DNA from: Agromyces salentinus
Lineage (GTDB): Bacteria; Actinomycetota; Actinomycetes; Actinomycetales; Microbacteriaceae
Direction: 5' to 3'
DNA length: 64,000 nucleotides
Assembly (NCBI RefSeq): GCF_009749395.1
Contig: NZ_WBIR01000012.1
Location: 1-64,000 of the forward strand
This document shows, piece by piece, positions 44,039 through 51,983 of the stretch; positions within the stretch are counted from its first letter, which is position 1, and each line of letters starts with the position of its first letter. The position numbers were made by a program, and so were the translations under genes. The notes below the pieces were generated by a model. The model was not told the DNA's origin. It saw only the letters and a list, made by a program, of their open reading frames with translations, and searched no databases.

Positions 44039-45291
44039 TCGAGGGTGGCTCGATCCAGCGGGGCGGTGGCATTCGGGTCGGCCGGTGCCCGGTGCGGGTC
44101 CGTCTTGGGGTGCGGTTCGTCCGTCGAACGCGTCGCGGGCGCCGCGTCGCCCCAATCGCTGAGGTCGAGGGGAATCGGCGCCGTCGCGTCGGGCTGGTAG
44201 GCGCGTCGCTCGCCGGCCTCGTCGCGCTCGAGGTCGGAGAAGTCGTAGCTGTCGGTGAGCAGCGCCGACGAATGCTCGCGCGGGGATGCCGCGGACGCCG
44301 GGCGCGGCGTCTCGTCGAGCAGTCGCTCCACGCCGCCGACCGTCAGGATGGGGCCGGTCTCGGGCGAGAGCGCTTCGCTCGTGTGCTCATGCACGCTGGA
44401 GACCAGGCCGTCGAGCATCGCGACGGCATCGGCGATGATCGAGTCGTCGTGCCGGTCGAAGCCGTGCAGCAGCCATCGCGCGAGCTCGAGTTCGCCGTAG
44501 AGCAGCGCGCGTTGGGGGAGCAGCGCGTCGGCCGCGCCACCGCGTCCGACGATGTACGCCTCGAGGGCGCGCTCGGCGGAGTCGCCCCTCGACGTGAGCA
44601 GCCAGTGCAGGTCGAGGGCGGGATCGCCGACCGCGACCGCGGACCAGCCGATGACGGCGAGCACGCGCTCACCGTCGACCAGGAACGAATCGGCCGTGAG
44701 CGCGCCGTTGACGACCGCCGGCCGGAAACGCCAGAGCGCGGCATCATCGGTGGCCTCTTCCCATCGGCGCAGAAGTGCCGCCGGCAGGTGGCCGGTGTCC
44801 GATGCGCGGCCGATGAGCTCCACGACCGCATCGCGCGACTCGTCGGCGGTCTCGCGGTGCAGGCCCGCGTCTCCGATGAAGCCCGTGGGCAGTGAGTGGA
44901 TCGCGGCGATCGCACCGCCGACCGATTCGGCGAGCCGGTCGTGGGCGGTCAGCTCGTCGCCGGACACCACGTGCCCGTCGAGGAACTCGGTGACGACCGC
45001 GCGGGTGCCGTCGATCGGGGCCTGGCCGGCGAAGACCGGCACCGCGAACGGCAGCCTCGACCGTACGCCGGCGGTCATCGCGCCAAGGGCGACGAGGTCG
45101 GCCGACTGCTCCGTCTCGGCCGCCTGCGATCGGGGAACGCGGATCAGCAGCCGCCTGCCGTCAGTGGCGCGAAGTTCGGCGGCGTCGAACCCGCCGGAAG
45201 AGCGTCGCGTGTGGGCACGGGCCGCCGCGACCTCGAGGCCCGGGATCGCCGCCGTGGCCAACGCGGCTAGAGTGAATGTGGGTCTGGCCAT
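43990..45291 (-). CDS. Phosphotransferase-fold protein with degenerate active site (predicted pseudokinase)
   Basis: 433 aa. N lobe and C lobe follow the aminoglycoside/macrolide phosphotransferase fold, but catalytic positions are changed: the HGD motif is NGA (VNGALTADSFLV, residues 194-205, with the later Asn also Ser), and the metal-binding Asp of the IDW motif is Gly (LAVIGWSAVAVGDP, residues 211-224). The beta-3 Lys position is Arg (LLIRVP). A disordered acidic/Pro-rich C-tail of about 110 residues follows. It should not phosphorylate drugs. ATG 45291 is 7 nt from TAAGCT; TTG 45297 is an alternative. Sits between adnB and nudC-uvrD2. Confidence 0.82.
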   Translation of the reverse strand: MARPTFTLAALATAAIPGLEVAAARAHTRRSSGGFDAAELRATDGRRLLIRVPRSQAAETEQSADLVALGAMTAGVRSRLPFAVPVFAGQAPIDGTRAVVTEFLDGHVVSGDELTAHDRLAESVGGAIAAIHSLPTGFIGDAGLHRETADESRDAVVELIGRASDTGHLPAALLRRWEEATDDAALWRFRPAVVNGALTADSFLVDGERVLAVIGWSAVAVGDPALDLHWLLTSRGDSAERALEAYIVGRGGAADALLPQRALLYGELELARWLLHGFDRHDDSIIADAVAMLDGLVSSVHEHTSEALSPETGPILTVGGVERLLDETPRPASAASPREHSSALLTDSYDFSDLERDEAGERRAYQPDATAPIPLDLSDWGDAAPATRSTDEPHPKTDPHRAPADPNATAPLDRATLDQLTAEAQARRNAASS

Positions 45292-45298
45292 GGCCAAC

Positions 45299-45304
45299 AG
45301 CTTA
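45299..45304 (-). promoter_or_regulatory. Leaderless -10 box of the pseudokinase gene
   Basis: TAAGCT on the minus strand, 7 nt from ATG 45291. Confidence 0.45.
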
Positions 45305-45378
45305 AGCAGGTGATTCGGTCGCCGGGGCGAGCGCCACGCCTTGCCGCCGACTCCGCCCCGACGCGAGAGAGGCCTGAT

Positions 45379-46431
45379 GTGAGCGAATCGACTTCACCGC
45401 CACTGGCGCGCGCGCTGCTCGAGCGAGACGGCGCGTCCCGCACGCTCGCGGATCGTGCCGCGCAGTTCGACGCCGATCCGACATCGCTCGTGCTGCTGCT
45501 GCGCGGGACCAAGGCGCTGCTCTCCGAGCGTGTGGAGGACGTCGCCCCTGCGCTCGACCTCCGCTCGCCCATCGAGGTCCGCGCCGTCCTCGGCGGTGCG
45601 GAGCGCGTGACCCTCCGCTGCTACCTGGGGCGACTCGTCACGGGTGTCGACGAGGCCCCCGGACACGCCTCCGTCGAAGATCGGCACGCGGCATCCGACC
45701 TCGATCCCGGTTCGCTCCCGGCCTCGGCCGCACCGCCCGTCGAGGTGTGGGTGCTCGACGACGAGGCGGCCGATGCGATCGAGCCCGAGCCCGCCCGGTG
45801 GATCGGGCTCCGCCAGGCGGCGACCCAGCTCGAGGTGTACGAGGCGGGGCTGCTCGCGCAGGCCGTCGCGATCGCGAACTGGCACGCGGCGTCGCGGTTC
45901 TGCCCGCGCTGCGGGGGACCCACCGAGCTCGCCGAGGCGGGGTGGTCACGTCGGTGCACGGTCGACGGCGGCTCGATCTTCCCGCGCACCGACCCGGCCG
46001 TGATCGTGCTGGTGACGGATGCGGAGGATCGCGTGCTGCTCGGCTCGAACGCGATGTGGGAGTCGAACCGATTCTCCCTGCTCGCCGGGTACGTCGAGCC
46101 TGGCGAATCGCTCGAGCACGCGGTCGTGCGCGAGATCGGCGAGGAGGCCGGACTCCCGGTCGGCGACGTGCAGTACGCAGGTTCGCAGCCCTGGCCGTTC
46201 CCCGCGAGCCTCATGCTCGGCTTCACCGCACGCGCCGTCGCGACGGCGCCGTCGCCGAAGGTCACGCCCGACGGCGTCGAGATCCTCGAGCTCCGGTGGT
46301 TCACCCGCGAGGAGTTGGCCGCGGCCCTTCCCGAGATCGGCTTCCCGGGCCGTACCTCGATCGCCGGTTGGCTGCTCGAGCGCTGGTTCGGCGCGCCGAT
46401 CGAATCGTCGCCGCGCGGGTGGGGCGCATGA
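45379..46431 (+). CDS. nudC: NAD(+)/NADH pyrophosphatase NudC
   Basis: 350 aa Nudix hydrolase cleaving NAD(H) and removing NAD caps from RNA (family knowledge). Zn-ribbon region FCPRCGGPTELAEAGW...RCTVDGG at about 174-202 retains three of the usual four Cys. Nudix box GYVEPGESLEHAVVREIGEE at about 237-256 is complete, and the NudC-specific SQPWPFPASLML follows at about 270-281. GTG 45379 with GAGAGAGG upstream. Overlaps uvrD2 by ATGA, so both are made together. Counterpart recalled as Rv3199c. Confidence 0.93.
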   Translation: MSESTSPPLARALLERDGASRTLADRAAQFDADPTSLVLLLRGTKALLSERVEDVAPALDLRSPIEVRAVLGGAERVTLRCYLGRLVTGVDEAPGHASVEDRHAASDLDPGSLPASAAPPVEVWVLDDEAADAIEPEPARWIGLRQAATQLEVYEAGLLAQAVAIANWHAASRFCPRCGGPTELAEAGWSRRCTVDGGSIFPRTDPAVIVLVTDAEDRVLLGSNAMWESNRFSLLAGYVEPGESLEHAVVREIGEEAGLPVGDVQYAGSQPWPFPASLMLGFTARAVATAPSPKVTPDGVEILELRWFTREELAAALPEIGFPGRTSIAGWLLERWFGAPIESSPRGWGA

Positions 46432-48254
46432 CCGGCACGTCCGATCCGCTCCTGGCCGACCTCGACGACGAGCAGCGCATCGCGGCGGAGGCACTGCTCG
46501 GCCCGGTCTGCATCCTCGCCGGCGCCGGCACGGGCAAGACGCGGGCGATCACGCACCGCATCGCCTACGGGGTCTCCACGGGCACGTACGATCCGGCCCG
46601 CATCATGGCGCTGACGTTCACCGCCCGCGCGGCCGCGGAACTCCGTGAACGCCTGCGGGCGCTGGGCGCCGGCGGAGTGCCGGTTCGCACCTTCCACGCG
46701 GCGGCGCTCGCCCAGCTCAACCACTTCTGGCCGCTCGTGGTCGGCGGCTCGGCGCCCCGCGTGCTCGAGTACAAGGGGCGGATGCTGGGAGCGGCCGCCG
46801 AGTCCATCCGGCTCCGCGTCGACCAAGCGACCCTGAGGGATGTCGCGGCCGAGATCGAGTGGCGCAAGGTGACGCTCATGACGCCCGAGGCCTCCGAGAC
46901 GCGGCTGGCGGTGCGCGGTGCACCCGGCTCCCTGACGCCCGAGCAGTTCCGCGACCTGCTGGCGGCCTACGAACGGCTGAAGGACGAGCGCCGTCAGCTC
47001 GACTTCGAGGACGTGCTGCTCGCCACGGCGGGCATGATCGAAGCCGAGGCCTCGGTGGCGATGCAGGTGCACGAGAGCTATCGCCACTTCGTCGTCGACG
47101 AGTACCAGGACGTCTCGCCGGCGCAGCAGCACCTGCTCGACCTCTGGCTCGGAGATCGCCGGGAGCTCTGCGTGGTCGGCGACGCGAGCCAGACGATCTA
47201 CTCGTTCGCCGGGGCGACCCCCGAGTACCTGCTCGACTTCGACCGCCGGTTCCAGGACGCGACCGTCGTGCGGCTCGAACGCAACTACCGATCGACGGAG
47301 CCGATCGTCGACGCGGCGAACCGGTTGATGCGCGGACGCGCCGGGGCGTTGCAGTTGCGGTCGATGGCCGATGCGGCGAGCACGGCGGATGCCGCGGCGG
47401 CGGCCGATCCCGTGATCGCGACGGATGCGGCGGCTGCCCGGCCCGCTGCGGCCCGGCGCTCGTCGGTGGAACCGGCCGTGACGTCGTACGCCGACGAGCT
47501 GGCCGAGGCGCGGGGAGTCGCGACGCTGGTCCGGGCACGTATCGATGCCGGCATCCGGCCGGAGTCCATCGCCATCCTCATGCGCGTCAACTCGCAGTCG
47601 GCGATGCTCGAGCATGCGCTCGACGAGGTCGGCGTGGCCTCCCGGATCCGCGGTGCCGTGCGCTTCTTCGACCAGCCCGAGGTCCGGCAGGCGGTGCAGG
47701 CGCTGCGTGCGGCTGCCCTCACGATCGCGAACGAACCGCTGTTCAAGTCGGTGAGCGACGTGCTGCGCTCGCTCGGCTGGTCGGCGCAGGCGCCGGACGG
47801 CCCCGGTGCGGTGCGGGCCCGCTGGGAATCCCTGAACGCACTGGCACGGCTCGTCGACGACTCGCCGCCCGGCACCACGTTCCGGGCGTTCGCCGACGAC
47901 CTGCGGGCGCGTGCGGAGGCCCATCACGAGCCGACGGTCGCTGCCGTCACGCTCGCCACGTTGCACTCCGCGAAGGGACTCGAGTGGGACGAGGTGCACA
48001 TCGTGGGCCTCACGGAGGGCATGCTGCCGATCGCCTACGCGAAGACCCTCGAGGCGATCGACGAGGAACGGCGGCTCTTCTACGTCGGCGTCACGCGGGC
48101 ACGGCGGCGGTTGTCGTTGAGCTGGGCCCGGGTCGGCGGCCAGCATCGGTCAGAGCGTGCGGAATCGCGATTCCTCCAGGAGCTCGGCACCCGCACTGCG
48201 GGTGCTCCTCGTGCCGCCGGTGCTGCACGGCGCTCGGAGACCGCGCGAAGCTGA
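46428..48254 (+). CDS. uvrD2: ATP-dependent DNA helicase UvrD2, short form
   Basis: 608 aa SF1A 3'-5' helicase. Q motif LDDEQRIAAEALLGP, Walker A AGAGTGKT at about 33-40, motif II VVDEYQDVS at about 222-230, motif III GDASQTIYSFAGA, motif IV LERNYRSTEP, motif V TLHSAKGLEWDEVHIV, motif VI VGVTRARRRLSLSWA at about 551-565. An Ala/Asp-rich insert (about 310-345) follows motif IV. Mycobacterial UvrD2 has a C-terminal Cys4 element and HRDC domain (about 700 aa); both are absent, and the protein ends where the gene runs antisense into the next ORF. Confidence 0.92.
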   Translation: MTGTSDPLLADLDDEQRIAAEALLGPVCILAGAGTGKTRAITHRIAYGVSTGTYDPARIMALTFTARAAAELRERLRALGAGGVPVRTFHAAALAQLNHFWPLVVGGSAPRVLEYKGRMLGAAAESIRLRVDQATLRDVAAEIEWRKVTLMTPEASETRLAVRGAPGSLTPEQFRDLLAAYERLKDERRQLDFEDVLLATAGMIEAEASVAMQVHESYRHFVVDEYQDVSPAQQHLLDLWLGDRRELCVVGDASQTIYSFAGATPEYLLDFDRRFQDATVVRLERNYRSTEPIVDAANRLMRGRAGALQLRSMADAASTADAAAAADPVIATDAAAARPAAARRSSVEPAVTSYADELAEARGVATLVRARIDAGIRPESIAILMRVNSQSAMLEHALDEVGVASRIRGAVRFFDQPEVRQAVQALRAAALTIANEPLFKSVSDVLRSLGWSAQAPDGPGAVRARWESLNALARLVDDSPPGTTFRAFADDLRARAEAHHEPTVAAVTLATLHSAKGLEWDEVHIVGLTEGMLPIAYAKTLEAIDEERRLFYVGVTRARRRLSLSWARVGGQHRSERAESRFLQELGTRTAGAPRAAGAARRSETARS

Positions 48255-48984
48255 TCGAGGCCGCGGTGAGGCTCGACCCGCCTTGACGGAGGTGGTCGTC
48301 GACTGCGGCGGCCGCAGCGGATGCGGCATCGAACCGCACGCGGGCCGGGTCCTCGGGCACGGGTCGCCCGGCGAGCTGTGCGGCGATCACCGGCCACGCG
48401 GCATCCGCATCGCGCCTCGCGAGGTCCAGGCACCGGATGCAGGGTCCGGAGCCCGGCTCGACGAGCGGTCCGACCCTGACCCCGGCGTCGTCGGCGAGCA
48501 CCACCAGGTGCGGGATGTCGCGCCGCATCCACGGGAGGTGCCGTCCCGGCGGGATCGCCCAGCCGGCGACGATCACGACCAGCGCCGGGTCGCCCTGGCA
48601 CGCGTCGAGCGGGCCGGCGTCGTACCCGAGGGCGAGGAGGTGCGCGGCGATGAGCTCGGCGAGCGGACCCTCTCCGTCGACGGCGACCACGAGCCGGCCA
48701 GCAGGGTCGGGGAGGCGGGTCGTGGCATCCGACGGCCCCTCGGGTGTCACGCAGGCCGGGGCGAGCCGGGCGACGAACTCGCGCACCTGCTCGGGAGAGC
48801 CGTCGAGCCCCGAGCCGATCGTGATGAGCGTCGCGAGGCCGGCACCGTGGCGAAGGGCCTGCAGCAGGCCGGTCTCGAGCGCGCCGGGTCGCTCGATCAC
48901 GGCGCGCGGCGACGCGGCGCCGACCTGGACGGTGTCGGGCGAGCGCCAGACGACGGGCAGCGCTGGGTCGAGTCGAGGCGTCAT
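48091..48984 (-). CDS. Cyclodehydratase/TOMM E1-like Zn protein, stand-alone (Rv3196-like)
   Basis: 297 aa. A degenerate E1-like Rossmann element (LVVAVDGEGPLAELIAAHLL at about 98-117) is followed by the peptide-binding/Zn signature GPCIRCLDLARRD at about 180-192 and a C-terminal HPQCGC (about 261-266) that would complete a four-Cys site. This is the 'bacteriocin cyclodehydratase' pattern, but there is no precursor peptide, YcaO or dehydrogenase gene nearby, so azole-peptide synthesis is not supported; the conserved solitary actinobacterial homologue has unknown function. The 3' 164 bases, including the Cys motif, are antisense to the end of uvrD2. Confidence 0.75.
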   Translation of the reverse strand: MTPRLDPALPVVWRSPDTVQVGAASPRAVIERPGALETGLLQALRHGAGLATLITIGSGLDGSPEQVREFVARLAPACVTPEGPSDATTRLPDPAGRLVVAVDGEGPLAELIAAHLLALGYDAGPLDACQGDPALVVIVAGWAIPPGRHLPWMRRDIPHLVVLADDAGVRVGPLVEPGSGPCIRCLDLARRDADAAWPVIAAQLAGRPVPEDPARVRFDAASAAAAAVDDHLRQGGSSLTAASISFARSPSAVQHRRHEEHPQCGCRAPGGIAIPHALTDAGRRPGPSSTTTAAVPA

Positions 48985-49103
48985 GCCGCGAGCATGCCTG
49001 ATCCGGCGCGCCCGCCATGCCGCCTCTCCACAGGCGGGGGAGCACCGCGGACCATGCGGGCGGGATCGGCTCAGGCGAAGGCCGGCGCGCGGCAGCCGCC
49101 CAC

Positions 49104-49167
49104 CAGCGTCAGGCGGGCGGCGGCTCCGGCGACAGCATCAGGCGGCTCAGGCGACAGCGTCAGGCGG
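49104..49167. repeat. Three copies of CAGC(G/A)TCAGGCGG
   Basis: Copies at 49104-49116, 49133-49145 and 49155-49167, separated by 16 and 9 bases. The last copy contains the stop codon of the zincin-like gene, suggesting local duplication of its 3' end. Confidence 0.7.
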
Positions 49168-50593
49168 GCGGCGGGCTCGGCCGATCGCCGCCGTCGGGCT
49201 CCTCGCCGGCGTCGTCGCCCGAACCGGGCTCGCTGCCGTCCTCGCCCGGGGCGGCGGGCGTCTCTCCGCGCAGGAGCTGCTCGAGCGCCTGGTCGAAGTC
49301 GTCGTCGGCCTCGGAGGTCTCGGACTCGGTGCCGGTGAGCCGCGCGATGAGCGAGGACGGGTCGTCGAGGTCTTCGGCCGTCGGGAGGATGTCGGGATGC
49401 GCCCAGAGGGCATCGCGCTGCTCGATGCCGACCGCGTCGCCGACGGCGCGCCACAGCGCGGTGGCCTCGCGCAGCCGGCGGGGGCGCAACTCCAGCCCGA
49501 CGAGCGTCGCGAATGCGGATTCGGCGGGGCCGCCCGTCGCACGGCGCCGGCGGATGGTCTCGGCGATCGCGTCGGACTTCGGCAGGCGGGAGGTCGCGTC
49601 GGCCGTGGCCTGGTCGACCCAGCCCTCGATGAGCGCGAGCATCGTCTCGAGCCGGGCGAGCGCGGCCTCCTGCGCCTCGCTCCTCGGACTGATGAGCGCG
49701 CCGGACTCGACCGCCTGGCGCAGCTCATCGGTGTTCGAGGGGTCGAAGCCCTCGGCGAGGGTCGCGAGCCGCTCGGTGTCGATCTCGATGCCGCGGGCGT
49801 AGGCGGTGATCGCGCTGATCAGGTTCAGGCGCAACCACCGGGCGTGCCGGAACAGGCGGGCGTGCGCGAGCTCGCGGACCGCGAGGTAGAGCTCGACCTC
49901 GGTCGAGGGGATGTCAAGGTCGGCGCCGAACTCCGCGATGTTCTGCGGGACGAGCGCCGCCCTGCCGTCGGACTGCAGCGGGATGCCGACGTCGCCGCCG
50001 GAGACGACCTCGCTCGCGAGCTGGCCGACCACCTGCCCGAGCTGCATGGCGAACATCGCGCCGCCGATGCCGCGCATGAGCTTGCTCGCGCCGTCGATCA
50101 TCGACTGCATCTCTTCGGGCGCCTGCTCCCGCATGACCCTTGTCAGGGCATCGGAGATGCTGAGGGCGACGGGCTCGGCGAGCTGGGTCCACACGGGCAT
50201 GGTGGCGGCCACCCACCCGCGACGGGTGAGCAACTCGGGGGAGTCGGGCAGCCTCGAGAAGTCCACCGCCTCGTCGAGCCAGAGCGAGGCCACCTGCAGG
50301 GCCTGATCGAGCCGGGTGCGCTCCTCATCGGTGATCTGCACCTGCGCGGATGCCGCTCGCTGCTCGCCCTGGCGGAGCGCGACGTTCCAGTCGATGCCGT
50401 CGCCCGCCTGGTTCATCGCCTGCTGCAGCTGACCGAACAGTGCGGCCATGCTCGCGGGATCGTTGGGCAGCCCGGCCGCACCCGCCAGCTGCGCCGGGTC
50501 GATGTCGCCGGCTCCGGAGAGCAGGTTGCGGAGCATCTCGCGGAACTCCTCTTCGGGGTTCGTCTCGCCGGGCTCGTCGTTCCCATCGGCCAC
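49160..50593 (-). CDS. Zincin-like DUF2342 protein (Rv3195-like)
   Basis: 477 aa helical protein of the actinobacterial family annotated as 'zinc-dependent metalloprotease' or 'coenzyme F420 biosynthesis associated'. The zincin position reads VRELAHARLFRHARWL (about 245-260): RELAH lacks the first His of HExxH, so protease activity is doubtful. Acidic, Gly/Glu-rich last 70 residues. GTG 50593 (VADGNDEPGE) has AGGAGG 8 bases upstream; GTG 50602 abuts the Shine-Dalgarno and is less likely. Divergent from the PDZ/Lon-like gene as in mycobacteria (recalled Rv3195/Rv3194c). Confidence 0.82.
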   Translation of the reverse strand: MADGNDEPGETNPEEEFREMLRNLLSGAGDIDPAQLAGAAGLPNDPASMAALFGQLQQAMNQAGDGIDWNVALRQGEQRAASAQVQITDEERTRLDQALQVASLWLDEAVDFSRLPDSPELLTRRGWVAATMPVWTQLAEPVALSISDALTRVMREQAPEEMQSMIDGASKLMRGIGGAMFAMQLGQVVGQLASEVVSGGDVGIPLQSDGRAALVPQNIAEFGADLDIPSTEVELYLAVRELAHARLFRHARWLRLNLISAITAYARGIEIDTERLATLAEGFDPSNTDELRQAVESGALISPRSEAQEAALARLETMLALIEGWVDQATADATSRLPKSDAIAETIRRRRATGGPAESAFATLVGLELRPRRLREATALWRAVGDAVGIEQRDALWAHPDILPTAEDLDDPSSLIARLTGTESETSEADDDFDQALEQLLRGETPAAPGEDGSEPGSGDDAGEEPDGGDRPSPPPA

Positions 50594-50750
50594 GTGAGCC
50601 ACCTCCTGTCAAGTTCCCTCCAACCGTAGCGCCGCGCCCGGGACGCGAGGCTGGGAAATGCCTTAAGCTGGCGGTTCCCGGTGTCCGCCCGTCGCGAACA
50701 CCGGGGCATCCGGAACCATGCGGTGGCTCGAACCGCTCGGAAGGACACCC

Positions 50751-51893
50751 ATGGCCCTGTTCGACGACGATCGATCGCCGATGCCCGAATCGCTCGGGCC
50801 CGATGCGGGGTCGCCGCGACGTGGAGCGGCACGGCCGCTCCGGGAGCGCATCGGCTGGTGGGCCGCAGTGACGGCGACGATCATCGGCCTCGTGTTCGTG
50901 TTCGTCCCGTCGCCGTACGTCATCGAGCGACCGGGGCCCGTCTACGACACCCTCGGCACGGCCGAGCACGAGGGCGAGGAGATCCCGCTCATCGAGATCC
51001 CCGATGAGGAGACCTTCCCGACCGACGGCGAACTCAACCTCCTGACCGTCTCGGTCGTCGGCCGGCCCGGATCCACGCCGACGTGGTTCGAGGTGCTCGG
51101 TGCGTGGTTCGACCGGCAGCAATCGGTCGTGCCGATGGAGGCGATCTTCCCGCCCGGCCTCAGCAACGAGGACCGCGACGCCCAGAACACGGCCGCCATG
51201 GTCGACTCGCAGCAGGACGCGATCGCGGCCGCACTGGTCGAGCTCGGCTACGAGTTCCCGCGAGAGGTCACCGTCTCCGGCATCCTCGAGGACGGCCCGG
51301 CGAACGGCCTCCTCGAGGACGACGACGTGATCGAGGCGGTGAACGGCACCGAGGTCTTCTCGATCGACGAGTTGCGCGCCGCCGTGCAGGAGAACGGCAC
51401 GGAGTCGCCGGCGCGGCTCGACGTCCTCCGGGACGGCACCACGACCGCGATCGAGGTCACGCCGACCGACTCCGGCGGCACCGCGGTGCTCGGCATCGGC
51501 GTGCGCATGGTCTACGAGTTCCCGATCGACGTCGAGCTCCAGCTCGACGACGTCGGAGGCCCGAGCGCCGGCATGATGTTCGCGCTCGGCATCGTCGACA
51601 AGCTGACGCCGGGCGCGATGACCGGCGGCGAGGTCGTCGCCGGCACCGGCACGATCGACTCCGCCGGGGTCGTCGGGCCGATCGGCGGCATCCGCCAGAA
51701 GCTGTGGGGAGCGAAGGATGCCGGTGCCACCGTGTTCCTCGCACCGGAGTCGAACTGCGACGAGGTCACGGGCCACGTCCCCGACGGCCTCGACGTCTTC
51801 GCGGTCAGCGACCTCGACCAGGCGCGCGAGATCGTCGAGGCGACCGGCGAGGGCGCGGACACCGCGAGCTTCGCCACCTGCCCGGCCTCCTGA
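50751..51893 (+). CDS. PDZ-domain Lon-like serine protease (YlbL/Rv3194c type)
   Basis: 380 aa. One N-terminal helix (about 36-55) anchors an extracytoplasmic chain: a PDZ domain (about 170-250, VSGILEDGPANGLLEDDDVI) and a Lon-type S16 domain with the catalytic Ser in VGGPSAGMMFALG (about 270) and Lys in IGGIRQKLWGAK (about 316). Both catalytic residues are present. It lacks the Lon ATPase, so it acts without ATP. AAGGAC lies upstream of ATG 50751. The gap of 90 bases to the UPF0182 gene on the same strand may reflect co-transcription. Confidence 0.9.
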   Translation: MALFDDDRSPMPESLGPDAGSPRRGAARPLRERIGWWAAVTATIIGLVFVFVPSPYVIERPGPVYDTLGTAEHEGEEIPLIEIPDEETFPTDGELNLLTVSVVGRPGSTPTWFEVLGAWFDRQQSVVPMEAIFPPGLSNEDRDAQNTAAMVDSQQDAIAAALVELGYEFPREVTVSGILEDGPANGLLEDDDVIEAVNGTEVFSIDELRAAVQENGTESPARLDVLRDGTTTAIEVTPTDSGGTAVLGIGVRMVYEFPIDVELQLDDVGGPSAGMMFALGIVDKLTPGAMTGGEVVAGTGTIDSAGVVGPIGGIRQKLWGAKDAGATVFLAPESNCDEVTGHVPDGLDVFAVSDLDQAREIVEATGEGADTASFATCPAS

Positions 51894-51983
51894 CGCCTTC
51901 CACCTCGTTCCGGGCAGATGCTCGGGTTCGCGACCATAGGATGGAATCTCGATCCGTCCCGACCGAACAACAAGAGGCCGAGA

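Noticed and set aside
43990-45291. Aminoglycoside/macrolide resistance kinase
   Set aside because: Fold matches but catalytic HGD and IDW residues are substituted, so an antibiotic-modifying call is not supported.
48091-48984. Thiazole/oxazole peptide (TOMM) biosynthetic cluster
   Set aside because: Only the E1/Zn protein is present; no YcaO, dehydrogenase or precursor peptide is nearby.
49160-50593. Active zinc metalloprotease / F420 biosynthesis enzyme
   Set aside because: The HExxH motif is incomplete (RELAH), and no F420 biosynthesis genes are in the window.
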